Of a DNA stretch of 64,000 nt, positions 24,400 through 38,994 are shown piece after piece (position 1 is the first letter of the stretch; each line of letters begins with the position of its first letter). A model generated the notes under the pieces. That model did not search any database and had not been told where the DNA came from. It saw only the letters and a program-made list of their open reading frames with translations. Source of the DNA: Sinotaia quadrata (lineage: Eukaryota > Mollusca > Gastropoda > Architaenioglossa > Viviparidae); assembly GCA_028829895.1 (NCBI GenBank), contig CM054178.1:20890506-20954505 (forward strand), written 5' to 3'. The position numbers and the translations under genes are program-made.

Positions 24400-27300
24400 T
24401 GTACTTTTTAATTACTTTACCTACTAGTAGTTTCTTTTATATTTCTCTCATTATAATATTTGATTGTTTGCGCATATTTGCCTGTATAATTGTTATGTGT
24501 GTTTATTTTTTATTTTTTAATAATCTAAATTAAATACTTTTAAATATAACAATTAATTGCCAATGTTATATTAATTTAATATTTAGATAGTTTTATAAAC
24601 CTTAAATATATGCAGTTCTTCTTATTAATATTACAATTATTAGTATATTGTGTATACATGATCTAAAGTAACAATCAAGTACACTTACAAAAAGAAATGT
24701 CTAAAATTATATGCGGAAAAAATCCCAGTTTTTGTCCCCTTACTAGCGATGGTATAATGTGTTCAATAAAATTCTATAACTTTACTAATATGCAGTGTTA
24801 TGGAACCTAAAACTGTAAAGTAAAATATTTAATTATGAATACGTCACTTCTACTATTCATTAGTACACGAATAGTTTAGACATAATAATAATAATAATGA
24901 TCACATTTCAATGGATTTACCAACTAAAAAAGTTAATAAAGACTTCAGTTTTTGTCCTGGTACTGGCTAGAGTAATAAGGTAATATATTCAAGAAAATTT
25001 GTCATATATATCTGTCATTTATATTTATGAATAGTGTTAAAAAGTAATGCTACAGTTTATAAAATAAAATATTATAATGCAATTAACACACAAACAACCA
25101 CTGACGTAATAAATGCATTCATACAAATTCAGATTTAAAGATGATGATAGGGGTTTGATGAAAATATATTTAATATATGAAGCATCTTATTCAGTAGATT
25201 TTTAAAAATTAAATCAGATGTTGCAAAGTAATGATAGTTAATTAACTCTGTATATATGTGACAAATCATATGGATCAAAATTTAATGCCAGGTAAGTACA
25301 TATGACCATTATATATACCATAATTAAGATTTTAAAAAATTAGCAATGTACCATGTTTAACAGTTTTTATTTAAACTAAGAACAGGAAGAACAAACATTG
25401 TCTTAAAATTGAGGTCAAAAGAATCATTCATATGTGTCAAGGTAGAGCCATGGATTTGATTGTAAATATTTATATACAAATTACAAAGTTTTGTTACAAT
25501 AATACTGGTTTATTCTGTAACTATTTTTAATACCAAAATTTTGTCTGTCATTATTATTTTGCTTTTACCTGCCAATACAGCATCGTTAATCCGTTATTGC
25601 TGTTTTCTTTCAGCTCTCAATATTTTATTCGCAGTTTTGCTCTCCATTTATACTTTTGCAATTTTTATTTTCATTTTGCCAGTCAGATTCAGCTGTTTTA
25701 CGTCAGAATAGCTTTAAATTGTTTTCTTGTATCTTATGAAATTAATTTTCTTGTATCTTTCAATTTCTGTATTGTGTACGTCATTTTCACCACTTGTTAT
25801 TTTCACTTTCATTTCACATATCATTTTTACTTTCCTTTAACCTGTACTTTTCACTTTCATTTCATATATCATTTTCTTTTTCCTTTTACCTGTCAACATA
25901 AACATTGTAGTGGACTTCCCTGCACCATTGTGACCCAGTAATACAGTTATCTGCCCTTCATACATGTTCAGCGAAACGTTACTCACAGCTACGTGGCCGC
26001 CAAATTCCTGTTTAAAATACCAACAAAGATAGTAGTAGGAAATATTATAGTGACATCTACAATAAGAAAGTATGTATGTTTATAAATAAGTTTGAAAATC
26101 GAATCCATAAACGATTTATTTTAATAGTTTAAATCGTTTAAGAAATGGTACGGTTTTTTTAAAAAATTGCACATTATGTAATCATGCCATTTAATGCACC
26201 TGTAAAGTTTTGAAAAAAAATGCTCATTATCTATTTGTGTCGTGTAAAGAACTTGTAACATGCATTCTATTTTTAATGACATTTCATCTCAAAAAAAGAT
26301 TAAACTGTGAGCAACTTAAAAAGCTCATAACATTTCATTGGAACAATTAGGGTATGATGGATCAACTCATGGAACATACAGAGGTTACGATGGATCAACT
26401 CATGTGACATACAGAGTTTATGATAGATCAACTCATGTGACATACAGAGTTTATGATAGATCAACTCATGTGACATACAGAGTTTATGATGGATCAACTC
26501 ATGTGACATACAGAGTTTATGATGGATCAACTCATGGGACATACAGAGGTTATGATGGATCAACTCATGGGACATACAGAGATTAAAGTCTCATAATATT
26601 TAATGTTAAAATATGAGTTGTAATTTTAACATATGCGAATGCAAGGCTTTATTCTTAATTAAATATTGTTCTGAATGGTTATCTCTGGCGCGAGTTACTT
26701 TCCTTTGACAATTTACAGTGTTGACCATGGGATCCGCTACTGTTTAGCAGCATCTCGTAGAAATGTCGCCATTTTTACATGAATAGCTGCCAACTCATGA
26801 CTATCGTTTAACAGTTTCTTTTTTGTTTAGATTCGAGATATGGTTCAACTCAGTACAAAATTCACAAAACCGGAAGTTGACCACAGAATCCTCGAAGAAT
26901 CCTCACCGACTTTGAAATATATTTTAGGTAAGGTTGGGAGAGTTATGGGGTTATTGTGATTGTTTACTGTTCACGCCTCACTACCCTTCCGGACCGCACG
27001 CTACCGCGCGGGCCCTAAGGCTAATGCCAGATACAACAATGTATAAATACGCTCATTCAGTGACATAGCAATGGATTGTGCAGACTGTGCAATGTACAAA
27101 TACGGTCATTCAGTGACATAGCAATGGATTGTGCAGACTGTGCAATGTACAAATACGGTCATTCAGTGACATAGCAATGGATTGTGCAGACTGTGCAATG
27201 TACAAATACGGTCATTCAGTGACATAGCAATGGATTGTGCAGACTGTACAAGAGCCTTGGCTATCAAGAGGGCCTTGGAAGCGAGCGGAGTGATTTTTGT

Positions 27301-30300
27301 ATTTTTTAACTTTCCGAATGTAAATCCACATCTACCAAGGTAGCTGTGCACAAGGGCCCAAGAAAACCTTGCTACGCCAATGCAGTCATATTCATAGAAT
27401 GAAGGTACTCCTCTAAAAATACTGTACACAAGTTCTGTGCGTCAACAGTCGTTCCGGACTGGTAAATGTACAAAGGAAATTTTAATGTTGTCATGAAATG
27501 GGGATTTTATTGTTAATCATAATTTTTAAATGCAATAATGAATCGTAATTATTATTTGAATGCTGAACTTGAATTTTTTTCATTCCACTTTGCTATAATT
27601 TAGCATCTTACCCAGTGGATTCAACGTACACACCTTTCGTTCTGTAATGCTCTTGTTATTTGATCTAATACCCAGTCACATACTGTAATACACAGTGACA
27701 ATGTAATATGCAGTCAAATACTATAATACTCACATACATGCACAGTCACATAATGTATTACACAGACACATAATGTAATACTCAGTCACATTCTGTAAAA
27801 CACAGTAACATTGTAATACAGTCACATATTCTATTACACAGACACATATTGTAACACTTAGTCACACTGTAACACTCAGTCGCATGCTGTAATACACAAT
27901 CACATATTGCAACACAGACTTATACTGTAATACTCAGTCACATGATGCCCCCCCCCCCCCCCCCCGCCATACCTTTCTCAGACCCTTTATGCTTATTCCA
28001 ACTTTCAGGCTAGACGGCTCGCGTTCAAAGTATTTGCTGTCCACTCCAGGTTGGGCTACAGCTGGGGCTGGTTCTACATTCCAGTAACTTTTCTGTTATA
28101 AGAAATGTTCCTTTTACTGGTCGTTGAAATTTAAGGGCTACACTGATAGAGTAATACATTTAGGGAGTGAACTAACTATTTATAAGACACAAAAAAATTT
28201 ATGTCAGTTTTAAGACATATGAATAATTAATTCGTGAGACAAAAACATATGTCGATTTTAAGAAATATGAATAATTAATATAATATGGTTTTAGAAATTA
28301 GAGAATAATAATTCAATATGCCTCAGTATTTAGTGAGCGTTAAATATCAAGCAACTATCACTATAATTTTCCTTTGTTACAAGTTAGAGATATGACCAAT
28401 AAAAAATCTTGCAGCAATTTACAAGAAGATTCATACACTGGAATCTTTATCTTTCCATTTTTACTGCTCTGCACAAATAGGTAGCTCCTATGTTGTCAGT
28501 GCCTTTGATTACTTCTACAGGATACCTATACTGTTGTAGTAATAACGACAGCCTAGTCAAATGCTTATTTGCTTTAGTCAAGGCAAGAGGTTGTTGATCT
28601 GTATGAATCACAAATTGCTCGCCATATAGGTAGACTTCGAATTTCTGGACAAGACCAAATAATTCTGAGATATTCTTTCTCTGAAATTGAATTCTTTTGT
28701 TCAGCCGCGTTTAACATACGGCTAGAGTAAGCTACTGGATACAGAATATCACCATACTTTTGCACCCGTATAGTGCCTAGCCGTGCGTTTAATATACGGC
28801 TGGAGTAAGCTACTGGATACAGAATATCACCATACTTTTGCATCCGTATAGTGCCTAGCCGTGCGTTTAATATACGGCTGGAGTAAGCTACTGGATACAG
28901 AATATCACCATACTTTTGCATCCGTATAGTGCCTAGCCGTGCGTTTAACATACGGCTGGAGTAAGCTACTGGATACAGAATATCACCATACCTTTGCATC
29001 CGTATAGTGCCTAGCCGTGCGTTATTTGCATCAGTTTGGAGTACAAATTCTTTTTCATAATCTGGGCGCTGAAGGACAGTAGCTCATGAAAAGTAAAACT
29101 GGTTTCACACTCCTATTCCAGATGCATAATTACTATCTAGAGTATCTGAAATATTTGATTGCTTGTATTATATCAAGAGCAAACTGCAAGCTGCATAATT
29201 ACTATCCAGAGTATCTGTGTATTTTATCTCAAGAACAAGTAATCACGGTATGTTATTTATCTAAAGATCACTTATTCCGATGTACATGTATTGCTTAAAA
29301 ACACGTATACCTACAAATGAATATTATCTAAAAAATAAATATTCCGATGTACATGTATTGTCTAAAGTAATTATATCCATAATGTATATTATGAGAAGAG
29401 GAAGAATTTCCTTGCATGTTTATTATTATTATAGAGCATTTTTTCCAATATATGCATGATATCTATTAATAAACATATAGACTCTGACATATAATTGTGT
29501 ATGAATCATGCCGACATTGATAACGTAAAACGTACCATAAAGAACAAACACTGATATGTAATTCTATATGTGGAACACAATTTCATGTGTACATTGTAAC
29601 GTAAAACGTACCATAAAGAACAAACATAAAAAAACAAACACTGACATGTAATTCTATATGTGGAACACGATTTCATGTGTACATTGATAACGTAAAACGT
29701 ACCATAATGAACAAACACTGACATGTAATTTTGTATATGGAATATGATTGGACGTTTATATTGATAACATAAAACGTACCGTAAATGGAAAGTTAAGAGG
29801 TTTTCCCACACCAAACTCGCCAGGATATATATTGTCCACATACCACGTGATCAGAAGGTGAATGATTGTGTCCACGAAAAGCATTATAATGGCGTCCAAC
29901 ATTGAAAAGTTATCGCTGATGTGAACTGGTGAGTTTATTTTGGACCACGTGAGAGGCTCCCCTGTAATACAATACACACAAATATCTACTCGCTTTAGAG
30001 AAGTGATAAGAATACAGTAGCGTCACTAATAAATGGCTTTCTCGCAACATGGGGATATTTACCCGATGTCATATCTTAAAAATAGCGATGTATTTTCTTT
30101 AATGTAGTGGATTCATTTGTCAGATGAGCCTTATATGTTTTGCGCCCAAATTCTTCCAATCACTACCAATCCTCTAAGCAACTATTTTCAATTATCTTCC
30201 AGCCACAACTTTTCTAAAATACCACTTTAAGTATCTTCCGGTCACTTTTACAAGCACATTTCTATTACCTTTAACCATTTAACATTTATAAATAACACGT

Positions 30301-31469
30301 TTCTATTACCTTAAAGTGCTTAAACCATTCAACATTTACAATTAATACGTTTCTATTATCTTTCACCATTCAACATCTATAAATAACACGTTTCCATTAT
30401 CTTTACCATTCAATATTTATAAATAACATGTTTCTATTACCTTTAACCATTCAACATTTATAAATAAAACATTTCCATTATCTTCAACTATTCAGCATTT
30501 ATAAATAACACGTTTCTATTATATTCAAAATACTCAATTTTTCTACAAAATCAACGTTTCCTTTATATTACAGCCACTCTCAACTTTCCTAAACATATAT
30601 TTTCCATGAACTTCATTCCACTCTCACCCTTCTTTCCGATTATCACCATTATCTTTCGTCCGCCTCCTGCCTTCCATTACAAATATTTTCCCAACGTTTT
30701 CCAACCATTCCTTGAAACTGACATATATTCACTCTAACAGTAAGTAGCTACTCTTTTACTAAAAACTTCGTCATCTAGCAAGAAATAACCATTTTATTTT
30801 CACTAACAATTTCCATTCTGGCAAGAACTAACCATTTTTGACTAACAACTTTCCATTCTAGTAAGATCTAGTCACTCTTTGACTAACTGTCAACCTTTCC
30901 ATTCTAGCAAGAACTAGCCACTCTTTGAAGATACTACCATTTACTGGAGCAACAATCTGTCAATCGGTGATATTACCAAACATTTATTCAAACAATAACC
31001 ATTATTCAACCATTTATTTTAACAATAACCATTATTCAACCATTTAATTTAACAATAACCATTATTCAACCATTTATTTTAACAATAACCCTTATTCAAC
31101 CATTTATTTTAACAATAACCATTATTCAACCATTTATTTTTACAAAATTCAGCCATTATTCAACCATTTGTTGAATAATAACAATAACCTGTGCACACTT
31201 TACTGCAAGCATTCACTCAGTAGACAGAAGTATGTGTTTCCGTCCTAAACCAAACAGACAACAAAAATACGTTTAATGAATACGTTTGTATTCATGTAGC
31301 TCTATAGTTTCAAGTTTCAACCGAGTAATAATTATCATTCATTAATATATGAAAATATTATAATTAATGAGAAATAACAAAATAGCACAGTACAACTTTC
31401 ATAACATTTGGATTACTAACTAAACACAAAGCGTAACATTTACTAACAAAATAGCGCAGTACAACTTTC

Positions 31470-31510
<41 letters not shown>

Positions 31511-33229
31511 TAGGAAAACAAATTATAATTTCTAATTTACAAAGGTGGTGGGTTAGAATTCTTTTTTTTTTTAAATTGTAAGTGTAGTCTTATAGATTTT
31601 GTGTAAAATGGTATTTAAAAGAATAAATTGTGGTTTCCTGTATAAGAAATAAAAAATGAAAACAACAAATTCTTTCCTCATAATCCTCCATCTCAAGAAC
31701 AGAGACTACCTAATAAGGCGGAAACTAGTGACTCGGAGAACTTTTAATAAGGCGGAAACTAGAGACCTAGAGAACTTCTAAAAATAAAAAAACTAGAGAC
31801 TAAGAGAAATTCTAATAAAGCGAGAACTATGGATCCAGAGAATGTCAAATAAGGCGGAAATTAGAGACCCAGGGAAGTTCTAATAAGGCGAAAACTATGG
31901 AACCAGAAAGGCAAAACCAACCACGCAACTGTTCAGTACATCTTGAGACAGAATTATCCATCTGTTTACAAACCATACTCATCATGATATCACCGTCTAC
32001 CAACCTTTAGTCGCATCCATTACATCATGATATCACAATCTACATCCTTTAGTCATATCCATCACACCATATCACCATCTACCATCATTTAGTCACATCC
32101 ATCACATCATGTTATCACCATCTACCAATCGTTTTCCACATCCATCACAACTTCACATCACCATGTAACAACATTTAACCACATTTATCACATCTTGACA
32201 TCCCCTCAACCAACCTTTTTTCCACATCTTGACATCCCCATCTAACAACCTTTAACCACATTTGTCACACTTTCCCATATAACACCCTTTAGTCACAAAC
32301 CACGTTACTGCTGAATTGCGTCTGCGCGCGCGCGCGTGTTTGTGAATATATGTGCGTGCGTTTGTCGTACCTGTGCTCATATAGAGAGTGAGTACGTATA
32401 TTCCGAGCGCCATAGCCGAGTTGAAGAGGAGCCCCAACATCATTTTAAAAGTGTAACTCAAGGATCCGTATACACTTTGATAATAAAAGTAGGGAAAGAG
32501 TGACAAGAAGTAAGCGAGGGCACTGACCACTGCTGCAGAATTAGCTGTAAAACAAAAGAAAAATGTCTTATTGCCTTACATATTATATGAAAACATCTTA
32601 TTATCAAACAGCACTTCAAAATGATCCATATTATTACGATGTATTCATTAAGTATTTGGCAAAAATTGTTATAAATGTCACTCAGTATTTAGTAAAAGTC
32701 TAAGAAGTTAGCAGAAATCAGGAATTTTAAAAATTGAACACGAAGTTCATCTCGAAGGTCATGGTAACCCTATGAAGAATTAAAAGATCACTTGTAACTA
32801 ATATCTTAGTAGTCGGCAAAATGTTTTGTCAGGATCGCAAGATATTACTCCGATTGTGTTTCGCACACGAAATTTTAAGTCACCATTTGAGCTCTCAATG
32901 ATCATTTCGTCATGAGACGGTTTTTGCTCTGAGATGCCTCAGTGGGAATATCTACCCTCGCATGTCTCTATAGTGTGCATGTGTGTGAGGTGAGGTGGAA
33001 ATTGTTTTACATAAAACCTTACTTGTTAAAATTATCCTACTTTACTTCTTTGTAAATAAACTACTAAACTGTATTGATACAAGACTACTAATACTACTAC
33101 AATAATAATGACAAAATAATAATTATTATTATTATCCTCCTTGAAACCTTCGATCTTCTATAATCTTAGTAAGATTCCGAGACCCATTGGTTCACAACCG
33201 ACATTCACAGAAGTCATAAAAAGGATGAT

Positions 33230-33261
<32 letters not shown>

Positions 33262-36200
33262 CTACTACCTATGGCAGTTCCACATTCATGGCTACTTGAA
33301 ACATTAAAACTGTACAAGATAGCACCATCAGTACAAAACGCGTAGACCAGTGACAAGCTGGAAAACCACACTCACATGCAGACAAGCCAATAAAATGTGT
33401 AATCTTTTAAGGTGAATCGTTATCACCACAGCTATTCTGAAGTGCCCTAAATCTTTTCAGTTATCACCACAGCTATTCTGAAGTGCCCTAAATCCTTTCA
33501 GTCAAGTTATTCAAGATGTGGATTAGGATACAAAATGAAACTGGACAGGTTTTTAAGCCATTTACCTTTTATGGACGTTAAAAGCTATACAGCAAAAAAG
33601 AAACATGACACCAATTTTCTGATCAATACTGTCCAGATCTGTAGTGAGGACATTAGCATGAAATTCGGCCGTGGGAAATGTGGCAAAATTATCGTTCAGA
33701 AAGGCAAGATAAGAAAAAAACAGAAGGCCTACAATTCGACATCGGAAACATCAAGATTATTTCAATTTGGAAAGGGGATATAAATACAGGGGACGCTACA
33801 ACATCAACAACATTTGCAGAGTGAAGTATACTCCAAAGTTAAGAAAGTTTGAAAAACAGTTTAGACAAGTATTCAAGTCCAAGCTAAATGGGGCTAACGA
33901 AATACAAGCCCTTAATGTAATACCTCCAATCAGCTACACTGGACGTATCATAGGTTGAACACCAAATGAAATGAATGATCTGTACAGAAAAACTAGAAAA
34001 CTACTCAAAATACATAAAGCCTTACACCCCAAAGCAGACATAGACAGGGTCTATGTATCTCGGAAAATGGGAGGCGGAGGACTCAAGAAAATCAAAGTGT
34101 CATTGAAGGAGAAGTTATAGGCTTTGTAAACTATATCTGCCACTGATAGAAGCAGTATAGATGAATGGATTATATCACCACCACCACCAGCAGACAACAG
34201 AAGGAAGAAAAAACAAAGCAGGCATTAGCACATGTCTGGAGCAAAAGACTTCTCCATATTTCTCCAGTATGTGCGAGAAGCTGATGGAACATCAACAGAA
34301 CTATCAACGTACAAAGGGGCGATAGGGGTAGGTTTGAAAGCAGAAACATAAACACTCATAACATCTGCTCAAGATCAGGTATTAAGCAAGAAACATGCTA
34401 AACAAAAATATAAAAAAAATCTCAAATGATTCCAAAAGTAGACTCTGTAAACACGTGGATGAAACAACAGAAGATTTACTGTCCGGATGTCACGTTCTGG
34501 CTGGAACAGGGTACACTAAGAGACACAACGAAGTGGCAAAAATTCATACATAGAAATCTATATGTGTAAAAACGTCAGAAAGAACATCAACCAGAAGCAG
34601 CCAGAGAAGCCAAAATAAGTGGGAAGTCGATATAAAAACAGATAAAGTGATTCCTGTGCGAAGACCAAACATTGTAGTTCTAAAAGCAGATAAAGTGATT
34701 CTTGCGCGAAGACCAAACATTGTAGTTCTATAAGCAGATAAAGTTATTCATGCGCGAAGACCAGACATTGTAGTTCTAAAAACAGATAAAGTGATTCCTG
34801 TGCGAAGACCAAACATTGTAGTTCTAAAAACAGATCAAGTGATTCCTGCGCGAAGACCAAACATTGTAGTTCTCAATAAATCTATCAGAATGGCAGCACT
34901 CATCAATGTCGCTGTTTCGAGTGATAGAAACATAAAACATAAGAAAGGAAAAAATAGAAAAGTACCAGGATCCCAAATTAAAAATCCAGAGACTGTCGAA
35001 TGTAAAAGCAGAAGTGATACCAGTAGTGATAGGGAAATATAACATCTGGAGTTTGAAGTCTATCTGAGTAAACTTCTGGAAACTACATACTCTCCCTACT
35101 GCTAAAAGCAGCGCTTCTCGAAAGTGCCCCCATCCTCCGTCAAACCTTGGATCTTCCATAATCCTAGTAAGAGTCCTAGACCTTGGTTCACAACCGACAG
35201 TCATCATCATCATTATCATCATCCAGTGTATAATAGCCCAGTATTATTATTGTATTTCACTTTCATTTATGTTCTTGAGATTGCCGTGTGGAAAGAAAAT
35301 AATACCGAAGAAAGTTAACTTGTAGAGTTCAGTGAACACCTTATAAAATTCAGCGATTCCTGATGTAAAGAAGTGTTCAGCGATTGCCAGTCCATATTAG
35401 AGTTCAAGGATTGTCACATACACAAAGGTTCAGCGAATATCACAATCTAGTAGGTTACATGAGAGCACGGTGCTGCTATCCCTTTATTCTTGTCACTTGC
35501 CTTACCTTCCCTACCAAAACAGGATGGGTGTGCTGCTCAGCAACATTATCATTGTTTTCTGCCACAAAAAGCTTATGATTCTCGAAGAAACAAGTATAAT
35601 TTATGCTGTTGTTTTATAAGTTTTATTACTATTACAATATTTATTGACCTTATAACATTGAACCCGCCAAGTAAAATGAATTACATTATTAATCTCTATT
35701 TTAGTGACCTACGTTCATTCTTTTGTCATAGTCTTTAACAGTTCTAAAAGAAAAAAGGAAAGAACACGTTAGAAGGAACAAATCTGAATGAATGAAACAG
35801 ATTTGAAGAACGCCCTTGCAGGCATGTTTGAAGGAACTATTCTGGAAGGATATGATGTCAAAGACAGATTTAAAATAACACGTTTTAAAAAGCATTGATG
35901 AAAGGACAAGCAACAAGTTGAAAAAGACACGTTATAAAAGATAGATTTGAATAACACGTTTGAAATAACAAACAACAAAGGGACAAGTCTGAAAACAATA
36001 AATCTGAAAGAACAGCCGGGAAGAAATGAGTTAAAAGAACACGTTTTCAAAGAGAGATTTGAAATAACATTCAAAGAACATATATAAAAGGACACGTTTT
36101 CAAAGAAAAATTTGAAATAACACATTCAAAGAAAGATTTGAAATAACACATTCAAAGAAAAGGTATAAAAGGACAAGTCTGAAGAAATTCGAAGAAACCA

Positions 36201-38897
36201 AAATGAAAGGACTAATACAAAGACGGCTTTGAAATAGTACATTGAAAAGAGCGGGTGTGAAATATCAAGCTCGAAAGAACAAGTCTGAAAGGATATGTGT
36301 GAAGGAATGGATTAGAATGGACATGTTTGAAGTAGAATATCCGAAAGGACAGTTTATAAAATCATTCATGCAAATTATATACAGTTTATGGTTTTGTAAA
36401 TAATAAAAAAATATTCATCATTTACATAAGATTTCCACAGGAATTACGTTTGACAGATGTTCAGAGGAATAACATTTCACAGATTGTCAAAGGACTGAAA
36501 TTTGACAAATTTCCACAAGACTGATCTTTAACATATTTTGACAGGACTAACCTTTGACATTGTTCAAAAGTCTGACCTTTGACAGATTTTGAAAGGACTG
36601 ACCTTTCTGAGTGAAAGTGCTGATCATGAAACAGAAGGACACCAGGCTCACTGCGTACATGAAAAACAAGAAGAACACCAGGCTTACGTCGTTGTTGCCC
36701 AAAACCGGACCATTTGCTGTTGACCTCGCCAGGAAGAAGATGTACATGCTGATGATAATAGTCAAGTACACCATGAAGGTAATGAACCATGACGCCCAAT
36801 AAACTGGCATTGTCAACCCCATTAGCTTCATCGATTCCTGACAACAGTAAAGTTAATGACCCATGAATTTGTTTTACTCACAGTATGCATGAATACATAT
36901 TAATACACAGTTTGTAATTCTTTATATATTGAATAATGATATGTAAATGTCCACCAAATTTTAGAGAGGAATTGGTGTTTGGGTTGAAGGAAATCATAAC
37001 TGCTGTTTCCAGCTGGTTAAGATTCAAACCATGATTCTGTATGTGAGGCCAGTGCCTGAATTCACTTCACTTCAATATCAATGATGTCAAGGTCACCATT
37101 ACAATTATAACATCAGGATTAAGTTTCAGCATTTATTGTTGAAAGATGTTAGACCAGTACCTTGATGTCAAAAGTATATCGTTAAGTAATTACATTGCTT
37201 ACACAGCAATCATTCTGTGGTGGAGTAAATTTACCTATCCCTATTTGTAACCTTGTTATATGAATTGTTAAAGGTCAATGTGACCCGACCTTGGGCACTG
37301 CTTATGATGGTATTTTTGTTAAGTGTCAGAGTTAAAATAAATAACCCATGCCTTTTGCTATTGATATATTATACTTGCATTTTAAATAAAGACGTATTAA
37401 GTGAGTAGATAAAGTTCTACAAATTGTGAACTACGATGCTTGTATGTAGTATGCTAAACACTTGTCATTGTTTCTAGTGAACACGTTCATAAAATTGTTT
37501 TGTTGTATTTATTATGCTGTATGCGTGTTTCGGTCAAATAAATAGGCCTACTCTTTCAGGAAACTATAAGTTGAGACTTGAATGTAAGAAAGGATGGATA
37601 GGAAACATTGGAAAACTTAGCGTTTGTTACATAACTATATTTTCAGAGAAGAAACAACCATTTTTTCTAGAATTTCCCGGTTTATTGATTTATTAACCGC
37701 TACGACCTTGGTAAATTCGAGGTCTCTATCCCCAATGTGATACGACACACTGCACTCTGTTGATGAATGGTGGCAAAGTATGCTCGACCACATTCGTGGA
37801 ATTCTTAAGGAAGTTACTGGAAATTGCTACATTGTTGTCCTGCTTAAGGGAACTAATACGGCAAAGGAGTGCCCAGATTAGTCTTGAGAGAACAGTGGCT
37901 CATGGAATATTCTACAGCATGCAAGAGGAACAGTGAAAACAGAAATTCTATTGTGAACAATGAACTTGTGACATTGTTAGAATAATGAGGCATCGTCTAG
38001 ACAAGGTTAAATACAAACATTATTGTCACTTATCTCTTTGTAACTCCATTTCTATTCTCTTCCAAGAATTAGCCTATGATTTGACACTAATCTTCTGAAT
38101 TATGTGTAGAGTATAAGACCGTATAAACATTGAAACTATTCGAAAGTGGTTCGTGGAAATATTGATGTCAAATAATCTTTTCATTGTATTTGTGATTGTT
38201 GATTTAATAAATTTATTCTTAAATTTATTGACCTTCTTACACATAATGATAACCATAATTTGGAGAGATAGTTTGTGGATTGTGGAGGGGGGGGGGGCTG
38301 GCTAACTGTAGATTAAACACGGATTTATCTTCTCCTTGGTAAGACGTTTTCTACCTATGGAAATATATTGGTTGATAACTCACTGAATGTTTGTCTTCAA
38401 TGTTGTGGAAGAGAGAAAACATTTACATATCCGCCAGTTGAGAGAGACGAATGGTATCTTCTAGAGAATTATTAATAACATAAATTAAGATTCACATTAC
38501 TTGTAATTAGTTATGGATGATTATTAATAATAATAATAACCATTAACTAGAGTGGCGTCATGTCACAATTTCCATCTTCGCATACATTACATCGCTTACA
38601 CAGCAATCATTCCATTTTATCTATGCATACAATACATCGTTTACACAGCAATCATTCCATTTTACCTTTGCATACATTACATCGCTTACACAGCAATCAT
38701 TCCATTTTATCTGTGCATACATTATATCGCTTACACAGCAATCATTCCATTTTATCTTTGCATACATTACATCGCTTACACAGCAATCATTCCATTTTAT
38801 CTTTGCATACATTACATCGCTTACACAGCAATCATTCCATTTTATCTTTGCAACTCATGGTGAAGCTATCAAACGATATTTGCAGTCATTTCTTACA

Positions 38898-38994
<97 letters not shown>

